Translations under genes and position numbers: made by a program
Notes under the pieces: model-generated
The model's database searches: none
The model's input: the letters and a program-made list of their open reading frames with translations, nothing else
What the model was told of the DNA's origin: nothing
Origin: Stramenopiles sp. TOSAG23-3
Taxonomy: Eukaryota > Sar
Direction: 5' to 3'
NCBI GenBank assembly: GCA_900128585.1
Contig: LT642363.1
Location: 1 to 19,963 of the forward strand
DNA: 19,963 nucleotides
Part shown: positions 9,273 to 17,753 of the stretch, in pieces
Layout: each line of letters opens with the position of its first letter
Position numbering within the stretch: position 1 is the stretch's first letter

Positions 9273-10397
9273 GTTTATAATCATTTTCATTATTTTTAGT
9301 TGTATAATTTAAGTTGTATACAAATCAATACCATTCAATCAAAGGCTGAACAAAAATAATGCATTTTAATTATTTGTCCCCCCTCCGTCGCCCGGTTCTT
9401 TTTTCCGAGCTCACGACACCCGCCCATCATCATACACATTTTCTGATTTTGTGGTATATTTATATATTTTAAGGAATGCTAATTCTGACTTGAGATATTT
9501 ACTTCCTTTTACTACATTAATTATGGTATTGAAATCACTACAACACCCTGTCATAATGATATTATCTATGCTCTGTCTTGTATAATGATTATACAATTAT
9601 ACTCCCCACTAATACCAATACCCTGACTTTAACTCTAAACCAATGTATGTTATTAGGTGTATTATAATGCTATTTACTCATAAAAAGTGTTCCCGATTAC
9701 ATTCCAAAAAATAATTGAGTACGACGGTGAATGAAACTTTGTGATTGACGCCTGTTATTCCTATGCTACGTTTGTCTTTGTGGGACGTTTTCTGATACTT
9801 ATATAGGCATTTGTAGTGTATACTTAACAAACACAAGTACATCATATGTTGTGTATTTGCTATTTATTTCCCTTCTTGTGTTTATATACACGTTACATAT
9901 AATCTCCAAACGACTGTGTGTGCCTGTATTAAATTGACGATTTTAGTAGGTGAATACAATTATCATACACTTTTTTTCATTTTACATGGGAATAGCATAT
10001 GTATATATAGTCACGACGTCACCACGTGTTTGCTGAAGCATTTTTTTCTTCGACTGGTTGTTGCATGAGCAGTGCGCCGTGGCAAAAAAAAATGTATGAC
10101 GTATGCTATTCCTATGTAAGTACAAAAATTGTTGATGTTGGAACAAAAATGTTTAGTGCTATTAGAGGTACTGAAAAAAATAGAAAACTGCCTTAACATT
10201 TTTAAACATCTAATACTGTAGTATTACGCATGACTATACATAAACACAATATAGACTAAAAACTCCACAATGGTAACCCTATACTAAAATTAGCAGGCAC
10301 ACAAAAACAGTTTGTGAAGTTGTCGTTTACTCTCTTTTTTCCCTCCTCTTCTCCTTTCAACAACACCTCCTCCCGCCGTCCGCTTCCGCCGCTACAA
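9273..10397. other. AT-rich intergenic region
   Basis: No coding region is supported. The only structured part I see is the short inverted-repeat element at 9983-10118. The last 75 bases (about 10325-10395) are strongly pyrimidine-rich on the plus strand and lie just before the glycosidase-like gene, consistent with a transcription start or leader region, but nothing more specific can be claimed. Confidence 0.45.
9983..10118. mobile_element. Small inverted-repeat element (hairpin-like, 136 bp)
   Basis: The left end TACATGGGAATAGCATATGT pairs with the right end ACGTATGCTATTCCTATGTA, with two mismatches in 20. Both outer ends are TA. The 95-bp interior contains GACGTCACCACGTG. Size and ends fit a MITE of a family different from the main one in this window. 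It has only one copy here, so transposon origin is an inference. Confidence 0.5.
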
Positions 10398-10508
10398 ATG
10401 CAAAAGAGTCCGACAGTCCTTTACGTGTCTCGCGACGCAGGCTCTGGCCTCTCTCTCCCCCAAGATGCAGAAAACAAGTTCTTCACACACGGTATGAAGC
10501 ATCGTTGA
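10398..10508 (+). promoter_or_regulatory. Possible upstream ORF in the leader of the glycosidase-like gene
   Basis: An ATG at 10398 opens 36 codons and stops at 10506-10508, 60 bases before the main ATG at 10569. It follows the pyrimidine-rich stretch and lies in locally GC-richer sequence. If transcribed in the leader it could reduce translation of the main frame. A GT at 10492 and AG ending at 10541 would not join it in frame to the main gene, so I treat it as a uORF only. Confidence 0.25.
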
Positions 10509-10568
10509 ACCCACCGTTCCCCGCCTTCTTTGAGGATTCAGTAGTGCTGGGCCGTTTGCTCCCTGGCA

Positions 10569-12929
10569 ATGTGCTGCAGATTTGGAAAAACCCTGTTGGC
10601 CCCAAGGCTGCTGTGGGTATTTGCCCTGTCCTTCACCGCAGTGTTTCTTTTTCTTGACATCGTGAGCCTGTTCGAGAACGACCCAAAGATTAGAAATGTT
10701 TTTGAGCGCGATCCTAAGTACCTAAAATGTGGCGGGAGTGGTGTCGGGACAGTGGCCGAAAACAAGACCGCGCACATTCCTGCTCCGGCTTGGAAGGGAG
10801 GTTGCCCGAAAGTCAAAGACTTGTCGCGCGCAGATGTGTTGAACCATCTGGACCCATTGGTCTATGTGGACAGAGAAAATGACATTCGAAATGCAATCTT
10901 GCACCCGGAAGATTTCAATTCGAACATTATGCACAATTTCGCCGTAGTCTATGCCCCGCAAAGCTCCGTCAGTAAGCGGACAGGGTATCCGTGGTGGGGC
11001 GTTGGCGGCCTTGACGGCAATACAGCACGGAACGCGTTTCTGAAAGGCATTTATCTTCTGAACTCTAAGGACGGGATAACATGGAGGCCGGTGCACGGCG
11101 ATCGGCCCATTTTCACAGAATTTGATCACCACTACAACGGCTTTTACCACAGCAGCTTCGATGGGCAGAACAGGGTCGTTTACGACGAGCACTTGGATCT
11201 TTTCTATTTTTTTACGCGGGCGAACGTCGGTCAAAACGCCCGGTCGTGGCAACGCAGCGTGTCGCGCGATATGGAATGTTTCACGACTTTGGTGCCTGTA
11301 AAGATGAAATTTTTTGGGGGGCGGTGCGGTGGCGATGATAATGCAGAACAGTTTTACACGTCCAGCGTGTTTCAGTTGCCAAAGATGTACCCAGGAGTGC
11401 TTTTTGCCGTCCCGCGTCGCCACGGTTCTCACGATCGTGGCACTTCGTCGCTGATGCATTCGTACGACTTGGGGGCGTCGTGGAGGCGGACGTCGGGGTT
11501 TCGACCTTGGGTAAACGTCAACTACACGCAGATGATAAATTCATGGTTCAAAGACTATTACTATTCAACGTTCGGGTGCGGGCTTTCCGAGGATGGGAAA
11601 GCAATCGAAGTCTACATAATGAAGGAAAGGCGGAAGCTTATTGTCCAGCGCGCCCCGCTTTTGCAAAGCGAAAAGGGGCACGATCGCTACCGGCCTCGGG
11701 TCGCGGCCCTGAAGGTAAGAGCGGGTAACCCTACCTCCTTTATCACTCGAAAGATAAAATTTGGCGGGAGGTGCGAACTGTTTGTTGATTTTAGCGGGAA
11801 TCCGCCTCAAATCGCCGTGCTGGACTCCCAAGGAAGGGAGATGAAGGCATACGCGCTTGGCGCAAGCGAAATTGCCGAAGAACTTGGGAGCGTCTTGTGG
11901 CGGACCGCCAAGGAGAATGGTGCGACACGTGTCCTTCCAAAGGCGGATGTAGTCCGGCTGAGGGTGGACGGGGAAGGTTTTGAGTTGTTTTCTATCACGT
12001 GCAAGGCACGGGAGAAGAAAGGCAAGATGCTAAAGCAGGCGGGCGAAATGTACGCCCAAAGGCTTTTGGAAAACATGGAGTACCGGATCAACCGAACACA
12101 CCCGAATGTCTACCTGACTTCGACGGACGACTACTTGGAGTACAACAAACCCTTTGTATTTCACGAGTTCTGGCACGGCCGCAGAGATCGAACCATCTAT
12201 ACGCTGGATTTCCATTTCATCGAAAAGGTGGTACGGGGAAGCATAGAGTTTTTGCTGACGCGCCCAGAAGCGTCTTCAACGGTGATTTACGAGTTCCCAA
12301 AAGACACGCACGTTATATATCCTCAGCTCGTAAACATGAACTACTACGGTGGCATTGGGGCGGAAAGGTCTTCGCTCGCGCCCTCGGAGAATGGTGGTGC
12401 CAAATGCGCCTCCCGCGGCGAAGGAACGATAGAGTTCCCCTTGCGGTTGTTCGTCAATGCTTACCCGCTGCGAAAATTAGAAGGCGGCGGGTTCTCGCAC
12501 ATGCACGACTTTTTCAATTACGTGATGCTGCACGTGGCAAAACCGGGCGATAGAACTAAGTGGTACGTTCCACGGGAAATAGCGGAGAAAACAAGAAAGA
12601 GTTTCTGCCCCGGGGCCAGTATGAAGTGCATTCTCAATTTTGGCGCGTTTAAACCATCTGGGGTGTTCAATATTCGTACCGCCGGCGCGCTGCAACAGTT
12701 TTACCGCAGCTGCATTTGGTTGTTGCTTGGCATGTTGCCATTTTTCATATTTTTGCTGTGCATACAACCGCGGGCCTACACGGTTCAAAATAAGTGGTGT
12801 TTAAAGGGGTTGAAAGCCATGGTATTTGCCAGCTTCCTCTCACTCGTGTTGTCCTTGCTGTCGGATCGCGAAATTGGCGTATTCCACCGAGGGATTTACA
12901 GAAAGAGCCTTCGGCTATCGGCACAGTAG
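10569..12929 (+). CDS. Multi-pass membrane protein with glycosidase-like beta-propeller domain
   Basis: The ATG at 10569 gives 786 residues. Residues about 13-35 are a signal anchor. Residues about 90-400 resemble the five-bladed propeller of the GH32/GH43-type glycosidase superfamily as seen in distant homologues: SKDGITWRPV, a blade with RVVYDEHLDLFYFFTR, then RSWQRSVSRD, and a later blade with HSYDLGASWRR. Residues about 400-475 look like the beta-sandwich that follows in such proteins (RCELFVDFSGN, IAVLDSQGREM, VVRLRVDGEGFELFSI). Residues 480-700 are an unassigned domain with HEFWHGRRDR and NMNYYGG. Two further hydrophobic segments at about 716-735 and 748-764 close the protein. N-x-S/T sites fit a lumenal or surface location. 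A role in glycan processing or binding is inferred; I cannot assign catalytic acids with confidence. It has GC-rich codons, like the Kelch and primase genes. Confidence 0.65.
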   Translation: MCCRFGKTLLAPRLLWVFALSFTAVFLFLDIVSLFENDPKIRNVFERDPKYLKCGGSGVGTVAENKTAHIPAPAWKGGCPKVKDLSRADVLNHLDPLVYVDRENDIRNAILHPEDFNSNIMHNFAVVYAPQSSVSKRTGYPWWGVGGLDGNTARNAFLKGIYLLNSKDGITWRPVHGDRPIFTEFDHHYNGFYHSSFDGQNRVVYDEHLDLFYFFTRANVGQNARSWQRSVSRDMECFTTLVPVKMKFFGGRCGGDDNAEQFYTSSVFQLPKMYPGVLFAVPRRHGSHDRGTSSLMHSYDLGASWRRTSGFRPWVNVNYTQMINSWFKDYYYSTFGCGLSEDGKAIEVYIMKERRKLIVQRAPLLQSEKGHDRYRPRVAALKVRAGNPTSFITRKIKFGGRCELFVDFSGNPPQIAVLDSQGREMKAYALGASEIAEELGSVLWRTAKENGATRVLPKADVVRLRVDGEGFELFSITCKAREKKGKMLKQAGEMYAQRLLENMEYRINRTHPNVYLTSTDDYLEYNKPFVFHEFWHGRRDRTIYTLDFHFIEKVVRGSIEFLLTRPEASSTVIYEFPKDTHVIYPQLVNMNYYGGIGAERSSLAPSENGGAKCASRGEGTIEFPLRLFVNAYPLRKLEGGGFSHMHDFFNYVMLHVAKPGDRTKWYVPREIAEKTRKSFCPGASMKCILNFGAFKPSGVFNIRTAGALQQFYRSCIWLLLGMLPFFIFLLCIQPRAYTVQNKWCLKGLKAMVFASFLSLVLSLLSDREIGVFHRGIYRKSLRLSAQ

Positions 12930-13162
12930 GATATTGTACTAATGTGTAATGCTAGGATTTGCCGGATGATTCACGTGGTGTTGAAATCTCTTAGGTAATT
13001 CATTAAAAAATCATGGCGTTGACTCAGGAAGTAGAAGCGGAAGCGTTGTATCCGCAAGCCGATAAAAATGATGACAAATTGTGAATTTATGGTGGATGTG
13101 TAAAGGACGCGACGGATGCCTTGGGCGCCTTGTACAAATATTTTTTAAAAAGAATTAAATTA
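12930..13162. other. Intergenic stretch with a 23-codon ORF, possible gene relic
   Basis: ATG at 13013, in a good context (ATCATGG), reads MALTQEVEAEALYPQADKND and stops at 13082-13084. After the stop, another frame reads protein-like (KDATDALGALYKYFLKR, about 13100-13155). Together these could be a decayed small gene or an exon with a frame break. I do not recognise it, and chance is a fair alternative. The rest shows nothing. Confidence 0.2.
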
Positions 13163-13406
13163 AATAACCAGCACCTATTTTCTTGTTTAAAAAAAGAATA
13201 CTTTTATGATTAAATTGTTCATCAAATTGTTCATCATTGGAAAATATATCATCCGTCCCCTCGGTGATTGACAACTAGCAATGAAACAAAATTACAGAAC
13301 CAAGTTAGGATTAGGATATGAGGAAGCTAAATTTAATTACTTATAAATAACAGCCACAACAGCCAATTTTCTTGTTTTTAAATAACAGCCAATTTTCTTG
13401 TTTTTA
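13163..13406 (-). mobile_element. Degenerate inverted-repeat element with duplicated terminus
   Basis: 13254-13350 matches 17518-17628 of the intact element (CCCCTCGGTGATTGACAAC, then GAAACAAAATT, GAGGAAGCTAAATTT). Two right-type termini follow in tandem: one ending at 13378 and one at 13383-13404, each followed by TA. A third, diverged terminus lies at 13163-13189 (CACCTATTTTCTTGTTT). The left half of the element is missing. Confidence 0.65.
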
Positions 13407-14253
13407 TGATTGAAGTCTACACTCAAGAAATAAATGAAATCATTCCTGTTTGCTAATTGCATTATTTTTGGTATATAAATAATGATAGACATGGGTGTTG
13501 GTATCTTCTAAATTTGTTAATTGGTTGAGGGGCGAAAAGTTGCAAACATATATGATACTGAGATGAGAGTAAATATCATTTGTCACAATCTTCTGAAGAT
13601 TTAGAAATGGAAATTTTACGTTACGGGTAACAAAGAGACCATGGATATTTTTTTCCCTCCATTTATTTAAAGGTTAAAGGATGTTGTTGATAAAGATCAT
13701 CAGATTAACTGTACTAATTTGTATAGTAATAGACCCCATCATATATTATGGTATGGTGTGTGCATGCTAGTAATGCTGTAAAACGTATATCGTAATTGGG
13801 TAATAAATATACGAAATGTGTTTGTATCATTTAAATTCGAGATCAGAGATCAGAGAGGCCGTTATTTTTTATAAAATATATTTTATAGTCGTCTAAAAGA
13901 AAGAATTTTATGATTTAAATTCGTTATATATTTGTCCAGTTATATTATTACCTGTTAATTGCAGTAATGTAGTATGCGCATATATCGGTAATATTTTCAT
14001 AGGTGCAAGTTGTTGTTGCTAACTAATTGTCATTTGGCAGTTACACCATTACACCACCGGTGTTTCATCTTCGGTTCTCCTTTGTTGCCGACTGTGGCAG
14101 AAATTAACATTTGTCTCCTACTCTGTATATCAATTTGGAGGGAACGGTAGACAATTTCTGGTGTTCCTTTGTGCTAACCACAACGCCAATATTATTTTAT
14201 AACACTTTACACGCTAACATCTAACCTCCGAGTTTTTGAATTTCAATAAAAAA
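13407..14253. other. AT-rich intergenic region upstream of the EF-hand gene
   Basis: No coding region, RNA gene or clear repeat is visible. A short GAGATCA duplication lies at about 13840-13853, and an ACCGGT palindrome at about 14055. The promoter of the downstream gene should lie here but cannot be placed. Confidence 0.4.
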
Positions 14254-15525
14254 ATGGAAAAAAACCCTCTCAGACCAGGGGCAGCGTATGCATTTGGTTT
14301 GCGTCATAGAGATGGAAAGCTGAAACGTGTGCCATTTATGCCCAAATCACCTTTTAGTCCCAGAAGTAAGCATCTATGGGGATACTGTGATACGAAAACA
14401 AAACACAAAATCGTTCCAGAAATTCCTCGTGTTATCGATGAAGAGGAAGCGATTAGAAAGCACGAAGAAAGAAAACAGAGAACATCTTTCGTCTCTACGT
14501 CTCTATCAGCAATCGACATTTCAGCAAGTTTGTCCTCGTTGCGCTCTTCGGCATCTCCAAGAGAACGAAGGATAAAGCGTAAAACTAGCGTACATAATTC
14601 CTTTCACCCTCATACTACTGAGGCGATTGCAAGATCAGGCGAACAGATGCCTCCAGTGCAGGCAATGGTGTGGCTTGTTGAGAGATCTCTTGATGATTTT
14701 AGAAAACAAGGTCGGTATCGGCCGTTTCCGAATGAAGTAAAGGAGAATCTTCCGACCCTGTTGAAAAATTTAACTCATGTAAAAGGGGAGCTGGGTTACG
14801 ATGAATTTAAGACATTTGCACAGTTGACTTTGAATAGCAACGGTGGAAAAATTGTTCCAAAAGAGCATGAGCTGAAAGAGTGTTTTGAACGTATAGATGC
14901 TGATGGAGGTGGAACTTTGGACAAGGACGAGATATTTCATGCTCTTACGATAGACTGGGAGTTGATAAAATTTCTACGAAAAAGTGAAACGCTTAAGCCA
15001 TTGTTGTCTTTGCGAAATTGGAGAAAGGCTATGGCGGAAATGAAGGAGCCAGATCGCCGCCTGGAAGCATCCTGTAACATGGTAGAACTCACGGCAAACT
15101 CCATTAATGCACAAATTGTGTCCGAGAGTGGAGCCATGCCAATATTTGTCGCCTTACTTAACCCGAATTTTGGCGCCGTGTCAGTAAATGTAGCGGGTGT
15201 TGTTGCAAACTTAATTTGGCACGACAAACAATTGCAGAAGACCATGCCGTTCGATTTTCCTAACAAGGAATATTTTGAAAAAGACAGGGAGAGCGGGTTT
15301 ATACCAATGTTACTGTCTGAAAACTTATCAGATAATGCCAAGGCAACTGTGCTCACTGCTCTCCACAATTTTTGTTGGAAAAATGAAGATAACAAACTCG
15401 ACTTGGTGGAAAGGCATTTGACCCATATCGAAGAAGAACTGTTAAGGCTGCAAAGCAAGGGAGCTAGCCTGCGTTCTCGGAGGTGCGCTGCTGCACTGCT
15501 GACTATGCTAATGGCGCACTCATAA
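14254..15525 (+). CDS. EF-hand calcium-binding protein with armadillo-like repeats
   Basis: The ATG at 14254 (AAAATGG) gives 423 residues; six in-frame upstream codons lack an ATG. Residues 1-60 are basic with Pro/Phe motifs (PFMPKSPFSPRSKHLWGYC), followed by a Ser-rich disordered stretch. A canonical EF-hand loop DADGGGTLDKDE spans residues 215-226, with the expected Asp at 1, 3 and 9 and Glu at 12. Just before it, residues about 155-190 end in GELGYDEFKTF, like the second half of a degenerate partner EF-hand. The C-terminal third (about 265-423) is alpha-helical with armadillo-like character: ESGAMPIFVALLNP, VSVNVAGVVANLIWHDKQLQ, KATVLTALHNFCWKNEDN, RSRRCAAALLTMLMAHS. The combination suggests a calcium-responsive scaffold, possibly of cilium or cytoskeleton; the exact role is unknown. 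Codons are AT-rich, like those of the genes at 268-3824. Confidence 0.8.
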   Translation: MEKNPLRPGAAYAFGLRHRDGKLKRVPFMPKSPFSPRSKHLWGYCDTKTKHKIVPEIPRVIDEEEAIRKHEERKQRTSFVSTSLSAIDISASLSSLRSSASPRERRIKRKTSVHNSFHPHTTEAIARSGEQMPPVQAMVWLVERSLDDFRKQGRYRPFPNEVKENLPTLLKNLTHVKGELGYDEFKTFAQLTLNSNGGKIVPKEHELKECFERIDADGGGTLDKDEIFHALTIDWELIKFLRKSETLKPLLSLRNWRKAMAEMKEPDRRLEASCNMVELTANSINAQIVSESGAMPIFVALLNPNFGAVSVNVAGVVANLIWHDKQLQKTMPFDFPNKEYFEKDRESGFIPMLLSENLSDNAKATVLTALHNFCWKNEDNKLDLVERHLTHIEEELLRLQSKGASLRSRRCAAALLTMLMAHS

Positions 15526-16299
15526 ACGAATGTGACTCGAAGAAGCAGCAGTTGAAACAAACGACACTTTGTGTTAAACATTTTAAACATGCGGAATTCG
15601 AATAACAAAATCAAAGCTTTCGGAGGAGATTTGTGTACCAAATTAAATAGTGTTAAATGTTAGGTTTATTAACGTGTTTCACTTTCTCGAAGGAGAGAGA
15701 GAGAGATGATGATTGTATTTAGAAATTCCTCCTCCTGGGAATGCTGCCAGGAAGAGAATTTTGGTTAACATACAAGAACGGCGGGCCCTTTAACAACGCC
15801 ACTCTGTTGGATCCGCTGGTCCGAAATATAACGTTAGTGCGAAATCTGCCAGCATATATGGGTTATTCCATTTGCGATCACTGCTGCACGAACAACGTCG
15901 ATACGTCCTTGCAAAGTCAGGTGTACCAGATCTTCATAGATGTTTACAGACACAACACAAATGTACTTGTTTCCCGGAGTGGCATTGGATGAACAGGTAA
16001 TCCCAGAGGCAAAGTAGCCCGTGCTAAAACTCTCACTTGATGGCGTTATGCAAGAAAATTACAGAAAACTAGCGGCCCCAAAATTTATGCTCAGCACATC
16101 TTGGTTTGGTGTGATAACTGCCAATATGTTCTCCAATCTTGCACACCCTTCGACACTTTAAACCAACTTCCATTAGGGCGAGGACATGGTCGGTGCCATC
16201 AGACAAGCATTTACTGGATAGCGGACAACTTTTCGTTCTGTAGCATACCGTAACTAATTTAAGAAATAAAAACGTGCAATTCATAGAGGCCTCGTCCTA
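15526..16299. other. Intergenic region with a possible gene relic
   Basis: 15526-15735 shows nothing beyond a GA dinucleotide run at 15692-15706. 15741-16020 is less AT-rich than its flanks and is open in more than one frame (see separate entry). 16021-16299 shows no gene. Confidence 0.4.
15741..16020. pseudogene. Possible decayed coding fragment, strand uncertain
   Basis: On the plus strand, ATG 15741 opens 83 codons to 15992 with no recognisable domain. On the minus strand, from about 16020 down to 15835, a frame reads GYFASGITCSSNATPGNKYI and onward through VVSVNIYEDL to a stop (TAA), with an N-x-T site, and looks at least as protein-like. Base composition is higher in GC than the flanks, like the coding regions of this window. 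I take it as a fragment of a former gene, more likely on the minus strand, but it could be a short real gene or chance. Confidence 0.3.
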
Positions 16300-16952
16300 A
16301 ACAAAAAAATGGCTGTTATTCAAAGTAAGTATTAGTTAATTATGACAAGGAATGATTCACTTATGAGTGAGACATCGGATGAGGAAATTGATTATGGGTC
16401 TCCTGACATCGACGCAATAATTTTTGTTTCGTTGTTGGTTGTCAATCACCGAGAAGATAAATATTACAATGAACAATTTAAATCCATTTGTCCGTTAAAG
16501 GCCTCATCCGATATCTCACTCATAGGTGACTCAATCCTTGTATGATTTTCCAAGCAGCGGCTTAATTGTTTTAGAGGTGCTCGCTGTCTGTCTTGTAAAT
16601 CAGTCAAGGGATTGTCATCTGTGGGTTGAGATGTCGGGGGAGGGTCGTTTGTGTCATTTTCGAAATTAACGGGTCTTTTGCCATTGGCGCAAATCCACCT
16701 ACGGATTCGGACCACGCATGGATTACATCTGAGCATGATATTCAAGACGAACTGACAAGGGTATATCAATTACTAAAATCGCAACAGTAGAGATCAGTTC
16801 GCAGTACATGAAGGAATGTAAACTTCTAACGGGCAAAAGCTGAGTAGATTCATTTTCGCGGTATTTGAGGAAGCTAAATTTTATAATTATGAAAAAACCA
16901 AAATATATAGTATGTAATTATGATACTCTAAATAACAGCCATTTTTTTGTTT
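16300..16952. mobile_element. Non-autonomous inverted-repeat transposon, 653 bp
   Basis: The left terminus is ACAAAAAAATGGCTGTTATT (16301-16320); the right terminus is AATAACAGCCATTTTTTTGT (16931-16950). These are exact inverted complements over 20 bases, and pairing continues with mismatches. Both sides are flanked by TA (16298-16299 and 16953-16954), the duplication expected for Tc1/mariner-type insertion. Inside are a near-perfect inverted repeat (16362-16384 with 16502-16524, 22 of 23), the shared core (16543-16662), and the block also found at the FemAB-like gene end (16726-16823). Open frames inside are short, and none looks like a transposase, so it would need one supplied in trans. 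Confidence 0.85.
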
Positions 16953-16954
16953 TA

Positions 16955-17429
16955 AAGATAAATTTTTTCTTTTTTGACTTAAAACATACTATATATAATT
17001 TGTTTTTTAGTATTAATTAAAATTTATCTCGCGAATGTGAATCTGCTCCTTTTGTCCATTAAATGTTAACGTTTCATGTACTGGGAACTTATCTCTCTCT
17101 GATGCACTCCATCCATGATCTAATTAAGACACTTGGATTTGCGATTGTCAAATGACGCATAGTCAACTTCCCACCCGGTGTCTAGCTCAATATATTATCT
17201 TTTATTATATTTTTAAGATTATCTCTGTGTTTTAAAAACAAGGAAGTTTACGTACATGAAGAGAAATATTTTTAAAACAAAAAATGGGCTGTATTAAAAG
17301 AGAGCGAGATATCAATATACTAAATAATTTTTAGCAGTCGCAAAATTAGATCAGTTCTACAATTGGGATAATCTGAGAGTCTTAAAACATACTATGTAAT
17401 ATCATTTAGTTTTTTTCAATATATACCCT
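16955..17429. repeat. Repeat-rich AT region with element pieces
   Basis: The word TTAAAACATACTAT occurs at about 16979 and 17382. GCGAATGTGAATCTGCTCC (about 17034) is the inverse of 3907-3925. A diverged left terminus lies at 17275-17295 (AAACAAAAAATGGGCTGTAT) with TA before it, and a shorter terminus-like word AAAACAAGGAAG lies near 17235. No gene is visible. The region looks like nested, decayed copies of the same element family. Confidence 0.55.
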
Positions 17430-17646
17430 AAAAACAAGAAAATTGGCTGTTAAATTTTAACAATTAAGCCGCTGCTTGGAAGATGGTACTAGGATTGAGT
17501 TATCTCTGAGTGAGATACATCCCCTCGGTGATTGACAACCAACAACGAAACAAAATTTCAGAATCAAGTTAGGTTTAGGTTTAGGGTACGAGGAAGCTAA
17601 ATTTTTTAATTACTTTTAATAAATAACAGCCAATTTTCTTGTTTTT
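17430..17646. mobile_element. Short MITE with perfect terminal inverted repeats
   Basis: The left end is AAAAACAAGAAAATTGGCTGTTA-type sequence (17430-17452) and the right end its exact complement (17624-17646). If TA is read as the target duplication, it sits at 17429-17430 and 17646-17647, leaving a 22-bp terminal repeat. The interior joins a GATTGACAACC-type subterminal part to an inverted copy of AAGCAGCGGCTTAATTG, so it is an internally deleted form of the larger element family. It has no coding capacity. Perfect termini suggest it is the youngest copy here. Confidence 0.88.
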
Positions 17647-17649
17647 AAA

Positions 17650-17704
17650 ATTTAAGTAATTAAAATTTATGTACTGCGAACTGAAATCTAGATTTAGACA
17701 TTCT
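17650..17704. repeat. Repeat shared with 9209-9269
   Basis: ATGTACTGCGAACTGAAATC and TAGATTTAGACATTC just right of the intact MITE match 9232-9269 in the same orientation. The MITE at 17430-17646 may therefore have inserted into an older copy of the same family. Confidence 0.6.
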
Positions 17705-17753
17705 TCTCGTAAGATTTTTTGAATTTTAATTTAAGCAAGAGATGTGTGTATTT

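Noticed and set aside
10722-11459. 245-codon minus-strand open frame opposite the glycosidase-like gene
   Set aside because: It is opposite a better-supported frame, and its low-similarity basic/His-rich content is typical of an antisense shadow in GC-rich coding DNA.
16342-16545. 67-codon open frame inside the 653-bp element
   Set aside because: It spans the internal inverted repeat and has no transposase-like motif; its similarity to other copies is at the DNA level only.
17566-17587. Telomere-like TTAGGTTTAGGTTTAGGG run
   Set aside because: Only about three units are present, and they lie inside the transposon subterminal sequence; the 13254-13350 copy has a related but non-telomeric word (TTAGGATTAGGATATG). 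It is part of the element, not an interstitial telomere.
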